Source: Halorubrum depositum
GTDB taxonomy: Archaea; Halobacteriota; Halobacteria; Halobacteriales; Haloferacaceae
Direction: 5' to 3'
Length of the DNA: 64,000 bases
NCBI RefSeq assembly: GCF_007671725.1
Contig: NZ_VCNM01000002.1
Coordinates: forward strand, 1,054,001-1,118,000
Each line of letters opens with the position of its first letter. Position 1 is the first letter of the stretch. Shown here in pieces: positions 51,714-60,521 of this stretch. Position numbers and translations under genes: made by a program. Under the pieces are notes generated by a model. That model was not told the DNA's origin and ran no database searches. It saw only the letters and a list, made by a program, of their open reading frames with translations.

Positions 51714-51922
51714 CAGAAGACGCCCGCGGCCTGTCCCGCGAGGTGGGCGGCGACGATCCCCAGTCCGAGCGCGAGCGCCTGCCACCCCCGGTCGAGCGCG
51801 GTCCATCGGTCGACGATCGGCGATCCGGTGCCGCGGGCGTCGTCCGCGTCGGTCGCTCGGTTTCCGGCGTCGTCCGCGCCTTCGCCGGCGGCGCGCGGTC
51901 CGTCGGCGGCGTCCCCTGTCAT
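51713..51922 (-). CDS. 69-residue single-helix membrane protein before the YeiH transporter
   Basis: An Ala/Gly/Asp-rich N-terminal half is followed by one hydrophobic segment near the C terminus (ALALGLGIVAAHLAGQAAGVF). The stop overlaps the transporter start. A clear TATA box (51945-51954, minus strand CTTATAAATA) lies about 27 bases before its ATG, so it leads the transcript. It may be an accessory subunit of the transporter; no family is recognised. Confidence 0.65.
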   Translation of the reverse strand: MTGDAADGPRAAGEGADDAGNRATDADDARGTGSPIVDRWTALDRGWQALALGLGIVAAHLAGQAAGVF

Positions 51923-51944
51923 GCCAGCGGGTCGGCGCGCTCGG

Positions 51945-51954
51945 TATTTATAAG
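51945..51954 (-). promoter_or_regulatory. TATA box of the YeiH transporter operon
   Basis: On the minus strand CTTATAAATA is centred about 27 bases before the ATG at 51922. Confidence 0.65.
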
Positions 51955-52032
51955 AACGGACTCGGGCAGCGCGGGCGCCCGGTCCGGGACCGAAAGAGGC
52001 AGGTTCCGGGCGGTCGTCTCACGGACGCTCGG

Positions 52033-53493
52033 ATGCCGACCACACAGATCAAGGACCCGGTGCACGGCTACGTGGAGCTGCCGGACGCGCTCGTCGACGG
52101 CGTCGTCGACACCCGCCCGTTCCAGCGGTTGCGGTACGTCCGCCAGCTCTCGGCGACCCACCTCGTCTATCCCGGGGCGAACCACACGCGGTTCGAGCAC
52201 TCGCTCGGCGTCTACCACCTCGGCCGCACCGTGTTCGAGAACCTCCGCCGGCAGTCGTACTTCGCGCGGGGCGCGACGACCGACGAGCTAGAGGAGATCC
52301 AGCGCACGCTGGAGTGCGCCTGCCTGCTCCACGACGTCGGCCACCCGCCCTTCTCGCACCTCTCCGAGGGGTTCCTCGACGAGGGAATCTTGCGTGAGCG
52401 GATCGTCGACACCGGGCTCGTGGACGCCTTCGACCGGGCGGGCGTCGGCGGCGCGCCGCTCCGGTCGGCGAACCCGCACGAGCTGCTCGGCTGCGTCCTC
52501 ATCGTCGAGGAGTACGGCGACGCGCTGCGCTCGTTCGACGTCGACCCGTTCGAGGTGTGCGCGTACGTCCTCGGCTACAGCCTCGCGTACGAGCGCGGCG
52601 CGCCCTGGCAGTACGGGGTCGGCGCGCAGCTGCTCCACTCCCCCATCGACGTCGACCGGCTCGACTACATCACCCGCGACAACCGCATGACCGGCGCGGG
52701 CGTGTTGAGCTTCGACGTCGACCGGATGGTCGACGCCTACACCGCCCACCCCGAGGCGGGGCTGGCGCTCACCGAGAAGGCGCTCTCGACCATCGGCAAC
52801 TACCTCGAGGGGCGGATCGCGCTGTACATGTGGGTCACCCAACACCACAAGGCCGTCTACGCCAACCGCCTCCTCCAGGAGCTGCTCGGCGAGTACGAAA
52901 CCGTGGTCGGCGAGAGCCCGGTTACCGTCGACGGCGTGCTCTCCAGAGAACTGGACGACAACGCGGTGCTCGAACGGCTCCGGACCGCCGCCCGCGATCA
53001 CCCCGACTCGACGCTCGCGTCGATGTACGACCGGTTCCGCGGGCGGCGATTCCCGGCCACCTGCTGGAAACACCGGATCGCGCTCGCCGACCGGATCGGC
53101 GGCGACCTCGGCGGCGGTCGGGGCGCCGGGGGCGACGGCGGGGACGACCGCGACGGCGGGGGCCGCGCCCCCGACCTCGACGAGTTCACGGCGTGGCTCA
53201 CCGAGGGCGACGACCGGCTGGAGCGGCTCCTCGCCGACGCGCTCGACGTGCCGGTCCACGAGGTGTGGATCGACCGATCGTACGTGCCCGCGTACGACCC
53301 CGACGAGCTGGAGGACATCCCCATCGCCTACGGCGGAACGACGCGCTCGGTGGGCGACTGGGGGCTGTACGGCGACCGCGCGTTCGACGTGCCGATCCCC
53401 TTCGTGTTCGTCCCCGACGGGACGAAGCGACGGGCGATCCGCGTCCTCCGGGAGGCGTTCGAGCGGGAGGTCGGCGAAGCGACGCGAGCGTGA
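52033..53493 (+). CDS. HD-domain phosphohydrolase, SAMHD1/dGTPase-like
   Basis: The protein has 486 residues. It opens TTQIKDPVHGYVELPDALVD and contains the metal-binding set H..HD..D (HTRFEHSLGVYHLG; CLLHDVGHPPFSH; DVDRLDYITRD), the pattern of SAMHD1-like dNTP triphosphohydrolases and related bacterial proteins. Such enzymes cut nucleotides to nucleoside and triphosphate. A Gly/Asp insert (about residues 358-380) is probably disordered. The substrate is inferred from the family only. Confidence 0.85.
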   Translation: MPTTQIKDPVHGYVELPDALVDGVVDTRPFQRLRYVRQLSATHLVYPGANHTRFEHSLGVYHLGRTVFENLRRQSYFARGATTDELEEIQRTLECACLLHDVGHPPFSHLSEGFLDEGILRERIVDTGLVDAFDRAGVGGAPLRSANPHELLGCVLIVEEYGDALRSFDVDPFEVCAYVLGYSLAYERGAPWQYGVGAQLLHSPIDVDRLDYITRDNRMTGAGVLSFDVDRMVDAYTAHPEAGLALTEKALSTIGNYLEGRIALYMWVTQHHKAVYANRLLQELLGEYETVVGESPVTVDGVLSRELDDNAVLERLRTAARDHPDSTLASMYDRFRGRRFPATCWKHRIALADRIGGDLGGGRGAGGDGGDDRDGGGRAPDLDEFTAWLTEGDDRLERLLADALDVPVHEVWIDRSYVPAYDPDELEDIPIAYGGTTRSVGDWGLYGDRAFDVPIPFVFVPDGTKRRAIRVLREAFEREVGEATRA

Positions 53494-53670
53494 CCCGGCC
53501 CGGGAGTCGCCGATCTCCGGATTTTAAGAATGGCTCGAACGGCGGGAAACGAACGTCGCGGCCGACGCGAAAACGATCGGTGGGCGTTGTCAGCGGGGGG
53601 AAGGCCGAACGAGGTCAACGGGGGGAGCGGTGTCAGTGAGGAGGAACCCGAGCGGTCAGGAAAGCGGTCG

Positions 53671-53934
53671 TTATCGACCGGGGGCGTTCCCCGCGGCAGC
53701 GCCGGCGGCCTCGCCCGCGCCCTCGGCAGCGTCGCTTCCGCCGGGGGTCAGGCCGCTGATCGTCTCGCCGATGCCGCCGGCCGCGTCGCCGGCGGCGGAG
53801 CCGACCTCGGCGAGGATCTCCTGCACGAACGCGGGGGCCTGCGAGGCGGCGTCCGCCGGCGGACCGGCCTGCAGGGCCACCTGCGCCGCGTCGGTTGCGA
53901 GCGTCGCCGTCGTGAGCGGGTCTGTTTCGAACAT
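53671..53934 (-). CDS. Small Ala/Gly-rich protein of unknown function
   Basis: The protein has 87 residues and is rich in Ala, Gly and Pro (VALQAGPPADAASQAPAF; SAAGDAAGGIGETISGL), with few charged residues and no clear membrane helix. A TTTTAT box on the minus strand (53961-53966) lies about 29 bases before the ATG, which supports a real gene. The composition is close to GC-rich noise, so confidence is moderate. Confidence 0.5.
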   Translation of the reverse strand: MFETDPLTTATLATDAAQVALQAGPPADAASQAPAFVQEILAEVGSAAGDAAGGIGETISGLTPGGSDAAEGAGEAAGAAAGNAPGR

Positions 53935-54120
53935 CGCGACTCGACGTAGCGGGTGATTGGATAAAAGGGAGGCAGGCCCTGCAGCCGATTTTAGCGCGAT
54001 TTCGGCCCATTTTAGCCGGTCACATCCGGCTCAATTCGGATAGCGACGTCGCGTCTCGTCGGAGGACGGTGTCGGACCGAGATCCGACCGGTTTCGCGCG
54101 GCGCGCGCTCTCGTCCGGAG

Positions 54121-55530
54121 TCAGTCGTCGGCTTCGGCGGGGACGCGATCGGCGTCGGCCACCCCGGGGCCGTCGGCCTCGGCGTCCTCGTCGTCGACGC
54201 GCGGGAAGTTCTCGATCGTCGCCTCGCGGAACGCCGCCTCGTCGAACTCGTGGTCGGCGTCGAAGAAGTCGAGGACGGTCCGCACGTCGGTCATCGCGTT
54301 CTTCAGCGCGGTCGAGGCGCCGGGCGAGGGGGTGATGTTGAACAGGACCCCGTCGCCGGTGATCTTCGCCTCGCCCATGTCGAGCTCCTTGCGCTCCGTG
54401 TCGACGATCTGGGGGCGCACGCCGCCGTACCCCTTCGCGCGCTCGATGTCGCCGGCGTCGACGCTCGGCACGACCTTCTGGACGTCGGGGAGGAAGGCGC
54501 GCTTGCCGATCTCGGGGATGTCGTACACGAGGTTGCGCACGACGTAGGGGAAGAGGATGCGGTCCGAGAGGATGTTGACGTAGCTCAAGACCGACGCGGG
54601 GGAGAAGCCGAACACGTCGGCGAAGTCGCTCACGGTGGAGAGCTCGCCGCGTTCGAGCGCCGGGACGAGCTTCGCCGTGGGGCCGAACCGGGTGACCCCC
54701 TGGTCGTGGACGTCGGCGTCGCCGTGGACCGCCGCGAACGGGAGCTTCTTCATCTGGAGGGTGTACACCTTCCCGTTCAGCAGGTCGTCGGCGAGGAAGA
54801 AGCTCCCCGCGACCGGCAGCAGCGACAGGTCCTCGCCGTACCCCATCTCCTTGGCGAACTGGAGGCTGTGGGAGCCGGCGGCGACGACGACCGCGTCGGC
54901 CGCGAAGTCGCCGTCGTCGGTCTCGACGGTGAACCCGTCGGGGCCCTCGTCGACGTTCTCGACCGCGGTGCCGAGGTGGACGGAGACGCCGTCCTCGGCG
55001 CGGGCGTCCTCGACGAACGACTTCGCGACCGCGCCGTAGTCGACGACGTAGCCGTCGGGCGTCTGGAGCGCCGTGAGCCCGACGTCCGGGTCGCGGCCCT
55101 CGACGACCTTCGGCTCCAGCTCCGCGATCTCCTCGCGGCCGATCTCCCGAAGCTTCGGGAAGAGGTCGCCGAACCCGTTCTCGTGGTAGCGTTCCGCCAG
55201 CTTCTCCGCCTCCTCCTCGCCGACGCCGAGCACCATCTTGCTCCGCTTGCTGTGCATCTCGCGGTCGGGGTCGGTCCCCTCGAGGTAGCCAGCGAGCAGC
55301 TCCGCACCCTCCTTGACCTCCTCGGCCTTCTCCAGGGTGTAGTTCGTCTCGATGTCCCCGAAGTGGAGCGTCTGGGAGTTGTTCGTGCGGTGGGAGTTCA
55401 CCGCCGCGATCTCCCGCTCCTTCTCGATCAGCGTGACGTCGTCGACGTCGGTGAACTTCGCGACCGCGTATAACAGCGACGCCCCGCTGATACCCCCGCC
55501 GACGATGACAAGATCAGTGTGTTCCGACAT
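54121..55530 (-). CDS. Malate:quinone oxidoreductase-like FAD-dependent oxidoreductase
   Basis: The protein has 469 residues. The N-terminal FAD motif DLVIVGGGISGASLLYAVAKF is followed by NSHRTNNSQTLHFGDIETNY, KRSKMVLGVG and TPDGYVVDYGAV, and a C-terminal SPGASTALKNAM. This order matches Mqo and L-2-hydroxyglutarate oxidase; the overall length and the RTNNSQTLH segment favour Mqo. Mqo oxidises malate to oxaloacetate and passes electrons to membrane quinone. No membrane helix is visible. It stands alone. Confidence 0.82.
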   Translation of the reverse strand: MSEHTDLVIVGGGISGASLLYAVAKFTDVDDVTLIEKEREIAAVNSHRTNNSQTLHFGDIETNYTLEKAEEVKEGAELLAGYLEGTDPDREMHSKRSKMVLGVGEEEAEKLAERYHENGFGDLFPKLREIGREEIAELEPKVVEGRDPDVGLTALQTPDGYVVDYGAVAKSFVEDARAEDGVSVHLGTAVENVDEGPDGFTVETDDGDFAADAVVVAAGSHSLQFAKEMGYGEDLSLLPVAGSFFLADDLLNGKVYTLQMKKLPFAAVHGDADVHDQGVTRFGPTAKLVPALERGELSTVSDFADVFGFSPASVLSYVNILSDRILFPYVVRNLVYDIPEIGKRAFLPDVQKVVPSVDAGDIERAKGYGGVRPQIVDTERKELDMGEAKITGDGVLFNITPSPGASTALKNAMTDVRTVLDFFDADHEFDEAAFREATIENFPRVDDEDAEADGPGVADADRVPAEADD

Positions 55531-55675
55531 GCGTGATGAAAGCTCACTCCTCGAAACGGACTCGGCCGTTAACGGTCTTGCTATCTCTCGCCGCTAATCC
55601 GCCGTGAGAGAGCCTACAGTCGTCGTTTTTGAGGTTCGACGAACGTCGAACCGTCTCAGCGGGACCGCCGCCGAG

Positions 55676-56965
55676 CTAGTCCTGCGCGGTCGGTCCGGCC
55701 GGCGGCTCCGAGGCGGGGGCGGGCGGCTCGTGGGTCCCGAACTCGGGGTGGGTCTCCTCCATCCAGGCGTACACGACCGCGCCGGAGAGGAACATCAGGA
55801 CGGCGGTGAGATAGAACGCTGCCTCGGCGTTGACGAACTCCATCGAGAGCCCGATCAGGACCGCGCCGACGGCGTAGCCCGAGTCCCGCCACATCCGGTA
55901 GACCCCCATCCCGGCCGACCGCCAGGTCGGGTGGGACGCGTCGCTCGGGACGGTCATCAGGTTCGGATACAGCAGCGCCATTCCCAGCCCGGAGACGCCG
56001 GCCAGCGTGGCCCACGCGAGGTACCCTTCGACGAGCACCATCCCGAGCACGCCCGCGCCGGCCAGGAACATCCCGGCGATAACCGGCGGCCGGCGGCCGA
56101 TCCGGTCCGCGAGCCCGCCGGTACCGATCTGCAGGAAGTACATCGCGCTGTGGACGCCGACCACCGCCCCGACCGCCGCGATACCGAGCCCCTGATTCAG
56201 CAGGTACAGCGGGACGGCGATCCAGAACAGCGTGTCGACGAAGTTCTCGATGTGACCGGCCTGCGCCGCCGCGAACAGCGTCCGGTCGCCGTAGGTCGCC
56301 CGCTTTACCACCTCCTTGAACGGGAGGTTCGCGTCGCGAGCGTCGTCGTCGCCCTCGGCCTCCGCGTACTGGACGGTCTCCTTGATCAGGAAGACCGAGA
56401 TGAGGAACGCCAGGACCACGACGATCGCCAGGAAGTAGAACGGCTCCGGACGGAGGCTCCACCGGCTGGCGATGACGCCCGTGACCCAAGCGCCGACGGC
56501 CACGCCGGTGTAACCGAACGACTCGTCGATACCGACCGCGAGGCCGCGCTGGTCGGGGCCCGCGAGGTCGATCTTGGCGTTGATCGCCATGCTCCACGTC
56601 AGCGCTTGGTTGACGCCCAGCAGGACGTTCCCGACGGTGATCCAGCCCCAGCTCGGGGCGAAGATGAGGATGACCGGTAGGGGGAGCGCCGTGACCCACC
56701 CGGCGACGAGCACGGGCTTGCGGCCGTACTCCTCGCCCCACTTCCCGGCGTAGAGGTTGAGGATCGACTTCACGATCCCGAAGGAGACGACGAACGAGCC
56801 GATCACGAGGAACGACTCGACGCCGAGGACGTCCTCGCCCAGCGCGGGGACGACGGTGCGCTCGGACCCGATGGTCAGTCCGGTCGCGAAGACGAGCAGG
56901 ACGTGGAGGGAGAACTGACCGAGGTGTTCGCGGATTCCCTGTTTGATATCGGTTGCCGTGCTCAT
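55676..56965 (-). CDS. Major facilitator superfamily transporter
   Basis: The protein has 429 residues with twelve membrane segments. The loop 2-3 motif appears as GKWGEEYGRKPVL and its counterpart in the second half as GGLADRIGRRPPVI. A charged cytosolic loop of about 30 residues separates the halves. It is three bases after the rhodanese-MBL gene, so the two are co-transcribed. The cargo is unknown; context suggests a sulfur compound or a reactive-sulfur-related solute. Confidence 0.85.
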   Translation of the reverse strand: MSTATDIKQGIREHLGQFSLHVLLVFATGLTIGSERTVVPALGEDVLGVESFLVIGSFVVSFGIVKSILNLYAGKWGEEYGRKPVLVAGWVTALPLPVILIFAPSWGWITVGNVLLGVNQALTWSMAINAKIDLAGPDQRGLAVGIDESFGYTGVAVGAWVTGVIASRWSLRPEPFYFLAIVVVLAFLISVFLIKETVQYAEAEGDDDARDANLPFKEVVKRATYGDRTLFAAAQAGHIENFVDTLFWIAVPLYLLNQGLGIAAVGAVVGVHSAMYFLQIGTGGLADRIGRRPPVIAGMFLAGAGVLGMVLVEGYLAWATLAGVSGLGMALLYPNLMTVPSDASHPTWRSAGMGVYRMWRDSGYAVGAVLIGLSMEFVNAEAAFYLTAVLMFLSGAVVYAWMEETHPEFGTHEPPAPASEPPAGPTAQD

Positions 56966-56968
56966 GGG

Positions 56969-58081
56969 TCACTCGGCCGCGCAGTTGTTCGGCCCCAGCT
57001 CCAGCTCGGCCAGTTCGTCTACCGGAATCGACTCCTGGCCCACGTTCGCGCGCTTGACGCGCTCGAAGTTCGGCGGGTGGTCCGGGACGTCCGACGCGAG
57101 CTCCGCGACGAACGCCTCGCGGTCGCGACCGAGGTCCGCGTTCCGGCTCTTGACCTCGCCGAGCGTCGCGGCTACCGGCGGCTCCGGCGAGCCGGGATCG
57201 TGCGCCGGGAGCACGACCGCGTCGTCCGGTCGGTCCAGCAGCCGCCGGAGGCTCTCGTACAGCGTCGCGGCGTTCCCCTCGACGTCGGAGTCCTCGATGC
57301 CGGCCTCGACGCCGAGCTCGACGCGGCCGACGCTGTCGTGGAACAGGGTGTCCCCCGTGAGCAGCGCCGCGCCGCCGACGTCGAACGAGACGCTTCCCTC
57401 GCTGTGTCCGGGCGTGTGGATGGCCTCGACGGCGAGCCCGCCGACGGTCACGACCTGACCGTCCTCGATCGGCGTCGCGTCGAGCGCGAGCGCGTCCTTC
57501 GAGTGGAGGGAGTAGGGGACGCCGTGGCGGTCGGCGAGCGCCGCGGCGCCCGAGACGTGGTCGGCGTGGGCGTGCGTGTCGAAGACGCCGACGAGCTCCG
57601 CGTCGTACTCGTCGAGGACCGCGTCGTACTCGTCGAGGTAGTGCGACGGGTCGAAGACGGCGGCCTCGCCGTCCGAGACGAGGACGTGCGAGAGACAGCC
57701 CTTTCCCGGGCGCGCGATCTGAACGAGCGCGCCGTCGAGGTCGACCGGCACCTCGGCGTGCCGGTGGACGCGGCTCCACCCGCTCATCCCGTCGGCGAGC
57801 GTCACCGCGTCGTAGCCCAGTTCGCGGAGGACGTCCGTCGCGGTCTGCGAGACGACGCCCTCGGAGCAGACGGTGACGATCTCCGAGCCCTCGGGGAGCT
57901 CCGAGAGCGCCGGCTTGGCGCGGTCGGGGTCGCCGGTCAGCTCGTCGTACACGTCGACGTTGACGCTGCCCGGGACGTGCCACTCCTCGAACTCCGCCTC
58001 GTGGCGGATGTCGAGGACGAGCGGGCCCTCCTCGTCGTTTCGCAGCTGTTCACCGAGCGCGTCCGGCGATAGCTCCTGCAT
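56969..58081 (-). CDS. Rhodanese domain fused to metallo-beta-lactamase domain (persulfide dioxygenase-like)
   Basis: The protein has about 370 residues. Residues 1-110 are a rhodanese domain with the active Cys in VTVCSEGVVSQ and opening LVLDIRHEAEFEEWHVPG. Residues 125-340 are an MBL domain with FDTHAHADHVSG and IHTPGHSEGSVSF, GDTLF. Rhodanese-MBL fusions of this type process persulfides or thiosulfate, as in ETHE1-like dioxygenases. The start at 58081 is chosen because the shared TATA-like region (58139-58145) would start the mRNA near 58115, downstream of the other ATG at 58129. Confidence 0.85.
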   Translation of the reverse strand: MQELSPDALGEQLRNDEEGPLVLDIRHEAEFEEWHVPGSVNVDVYDELTGDPDRAKPALSELPEGSEIVTVCSEGVVSQTATDVLRELGYDAVTLADGMSGWSRVHRHAEVPVDLDGALVQIARPGKGCLSHVLVSDGEAAVFDPSHYLDEYDAVLDEYDAELVGVFDTHAHADHVSGAAALADRHGVPYSLHSKDALALDATPIEDGQVVTVGGLAVEAIHTPGHSEGSVSFDVGGAALLTGDTLFHDSVGRVELGVEAGIEDSDVEGNAATLYESLRRLLDRPDDAVVLPAHDPGSPEPPVAATLGEVKSRNADLGRDREAFVAELASDVPDHPPNFERVKRANVGQESIPVDELAELELGPNNCAAE

Positions 58082-58138
58082 CGTACTCTTGAATAGCGCG
58101 GACGGGAGGATACGGTCGCTGCCGGACATGACCGGCAC

Positions 58139-58145
58139 TATTAAT
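58139..58145. promoter_or_regulatory. Shared TATA-like box between rhodanese-MBL and HTH-10 genes
   Basis: TATTAAT is nearly palindromic. On the + strand it is about 28 bases before ATG 58170, giving a leaderless regulator transcript. On the minus strand it would give a start near 58115, leaving a leader of about 34 bases before the ATG at 58081. One box may serve both directions. Confidence 0.5.
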
Positions 58146-58169
58146 CCGGAGAGGGCCCAAATCCGCTCG

Positions 58170-58904
58170 ATGAGTCTGTACGAGGCCTCCGTCCGGGTCA
58201 AACACGAGTGTCCGTACCGGGAGATATCGGAGCGGCACCCGGATCTCACGATACGCGAGTGGCCGCTGAGCGACTGCCAGGTGCTCGAGATCACGACGGA
58301 GACGACCCCGACGGACGCGCTGCTCGACGACATCGACCGGCTCGGGACCGTCCTCCACGAGTCCGAGGACGACGACGGGTACCACGTCGTCACGCAGTCC
58401 TGCCTCTGTTCGCTCGAGGAGTCCGTCATCGACCGCTTCGAGGCGCACAACTGCCTGTATCAGTCGCCGACGATCTACCGGCAGGGCTGGGAGCACTACA
58501 CGGTGGTCGCGTTCGACGACGCGGACGTCCGGGAGCTGCTCGACGACCTGCGGGCCGACAGGGAGATCGAACTGCTCTCGAAGACCTCGATCTCGGAACA
58601 GCAGGTCCCGCACAGCATGCTGGCGCCGGCCAACCAGCTGTTCGAGGGTATCACCGACCGACAGTTGGCGGCGCTCCAGTTGGCGCTGGAGCGCGGCTAC
58701 TACACCCAGCCGCGGAAGACCTCGCTGCGGGAGCTCGCCGACCAGACGGCCGTCGCTCGCTCGACGTACGAGGAACACCTCCGGAAGGCGGAGAACAAGC
58801 TGCTCACGAGCGCGGGACAGTACCTGCGACTGGTCACCGCGACGTCGACGGGCGACCCGCTGGAGGTAGAGGAAACCCGTCGGGCCGAACGTGCCGCCGA
58901 TTAG
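58170..58904 (+). CDS. HTH-10 (bacterio-opsin-activator-like) transcriptional regulator with conserved cysteines
   Basis: The protein has 244 residues. The C-terminal HTH-10 domain is clear (GITDRQLAALQLALERGYYT, PRKTSLRELADQTAVARS). The N-terminal part is an alpha/beta ligand or sensor region with cysteines in KHECPYREI, LSDCQVLEI, TQSCLCSLEES and HNCLYQS. The cysteine number suggests sensing of sulfane sulfur or redox state, in keeping with the divergent rhodanese-MBL/MFS genes. The DNA-binding call is firm, the sensing role inferred. Confidence 0.85.
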   Translation: MSLYEASVRVKHECPYREISERHPDLTIREWPLSDCQVLEITTETTPTDALLDDIDRLGTVLHESEDDDGYHVVTQSCLCSLEESVIDRFEAHNCLYQSPTIYRQGWEHYTVVAFDDADVRELLDDLRADREIELLSKTSISEQQVPHSMLAPANQLFEGITDRQLAALQLALERGYYTQPRKTSLRELADQTAVARSTYEEHLRKAENKLLTSAGQYLRLVTATSTGDPLEVEETRRAERAAD

Positions 58905-59042
58905 TCCGCCGTTAGCACACCGAGACCGCCGAGAGACGGAACCTCAAGACACGATGACTACGAGAACCACACCGGAGCGCGGTCTCGCGACCGCTCGGCG
59001 CATCGAAGGTCGACGAACGCGCGTCTCCGAGGGGGCCGCGCC

Positions 59043-59648
59043 GTGAGCGACGTCGAGAGCTTCGTCCGGTTCTGCGACAGCGAGTTCGGGAGCGCCGTCA
59101 TGGACCGCGAAGCGATGTACGTGCGCCGACACGTCGCCGCGGGCGACCGGGCGCTGGACGTCGGGTGCGGCATCGGGTCGCTCGAGGAGCGAGTCCCCGG
59201 CCGCGATATGATCGGACTCGACCGGTCGGCGGCGATGGTCCGGACGGCGCGGGACCGGGTCGACGCGCCGTTCGTCCTCGGTGACGCGACCGCGCTGCCG
59301 GTCGCGACCGGGTCGGTCGACGCCGTGGTCTTCGTCTCGACGCTCGAGTTCCTCCCCGACGCCGAGGCGGCGCTGAGCGAGGCGACCCGCGTCCTCGCGT
59401 CGGACGGGACCTTCGTCGCGCTCGTGTTGAACACGCGCTCCGAGTACGTCCGGTCGAACCTGCGGCGAGAGGGCTCGTACTTCCGGCGGATGGTCCACCG
59501 CGACTCGGCGGCCCTGACGGAGCGGATACTGGAACGCGTCGACGGCGAGCGGGAGTACTTCCTGGGAGTCTCCGGCGAAGAGGTGTTCGAGAGCAGCGAC
59601 CCGGAGACCGCGGCGATCGCGGCGGTCGTCGGCGAGCCGGTCGACTGA
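59043..59648 (+). CDS. Class I SAM-dependent methyltransferase
   Basis: The protein has 201 residues, starting at GTG 59043. The SAM site RALDVGCGIGSLEE is near residues 37-50, followed by the acidic loop MIGLDRSAAMV and the post-motif VVFVSTLEFLPDAE. The substrate is unknown. It lies 38 bases before a nucleoside-phosphorylase-like gene on the same strand and may be co-transcribed with it. Confidence 0.85.
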   Translation: MSDVESFVRFCDSEFGSAVMDREAMYVRRHVAAGDRALDVGCGIGSLEERVPGRDMIGLDRSAAMVRTARDRVDAPFVLGDATALPVATGSVDAVVFVSTLEFLPDAEAALSEATRVLASDGTFVALVLNTRSEYVRSNLRREGSYFRRMVHRDSAALTERILERVDGEREYFLGVSGEEVFESSDPETAAIAAVVGEPVD

Positions 59649-59686
59649 CCGCAACACCCTTTCGTCGGTTCCGCGAACGCCGGTAC

Positions 59687-60496
59687 ATGACCGACCCGTC
59701 CGACTCGGACGCGTCCCCGCTCTTCGAGGCGAAGGCGTTCGACGAGCCGTCCGTCTTCGCGCCGGAGGCCCTCATGGAGAACGCCCGACGGCAGAAGGAT
59801 CTCCCGGAGCGGCCGGTCCCGGATATCTGCGTGCTCGACCCGGACGGGGACGTCGTCCGCCAGTTGGCGGCCACGGGCGCGGCGCGGGAGGACGAGACGT
59901 GGCCGGGCTACCACACCGACCTCTATCGGTTCGAACGGGACGGCGAGGAGTTCGGGATCGTGGGGCGCGCCGTCGGGGCCTCGTTCGCCGTCCTCGTCGC
60001 GGAGCAGCTGTTCGCCGCCGGCTGCGAGCTCCTCGTGAGCGTCACCTCCTCGGGGCGGATCGTCCCGAGGGACGACCCTCCCTACTTCGTGCTCATCGAG
60101 CGCGCGCTCCGGGACGAGGGGACGAGTCATCACTACCGGTCGTCGGGTCGGTACGCGCGCCTCGATCCCGACCTCCGAGACTCGGTCGAGCGGGCGTGCG
60201 AATCGGTGTCTCGGCCGGTGTACGCTGGCGCGACGTGGACGACGGACGCCCCCTTCCGGGAGACTGAGACCGCGATCGAACGCGCCCGGTCCGAGGGGGT
60301 GCTCGCGGTGGAGATGGAGGCGGCGGCGCTATACGCGTTCGCGGAGGCTCGGGACCGGCCGGTCGTCTGCTTCGCGCACGTGACCAACCAGATGGGGCAG
60401 ACCGAGGAGGACTTCGAGAAGGGGGAGGCGGACGGCAGCCGAGACGCCCTGGAGGCGATCGACGCGGCCGCCGCGGCCTGGCGCGGATCGGACTGA
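59687..60496 (+). CDS. Nucleoside phosphorylase (uridine phosphorylase-like)
   Basis: The protein has 269 residues. It has the C-terminal family motif LAVEMEAAALYAFAEA and a phosphate-binding type segment SVTSSGRIVP. Members split nucleosides with phosphate to base and sugar 1-phosphate. The usual N-terminal phosphate loop is weak, so the substrate could be unusual. It follows the methyltransferase gene closely. Confidence 0.8.
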   Translation: MTDPSDSDASPLFEAKAFDEPSVFAPEALMENARRQKDLPERPVPDICVLDPDGDVVRQLAATGAAREDETWPGYHTDLYRFERDGEEFGIVGRAVGASFAVLVAEQLFAAGCELLVSVTSSGRIVPRDDPPYFVLIERALRDEGTSHHYRSSGRYARLDPDLRDSVERACESVSRPVYAGATWTTDAPFRETETAIERARSEGVLAVEMEAAALYAFAEARDRPVVCFAHVTNQMGQTEEDFEKGEADGSRDALEAIDAAAAAWRGSD

Positions 60497-60521
60497 GCGC
60501 CCTCGGAGCCGACCGGGGCGC

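Noticed and set aside
58082-58129. ATG at 58129 as start of the rhodanese-MBL protein
   Set aside because: The only TATA-like box would start the mRNA near 58115, after this codon.
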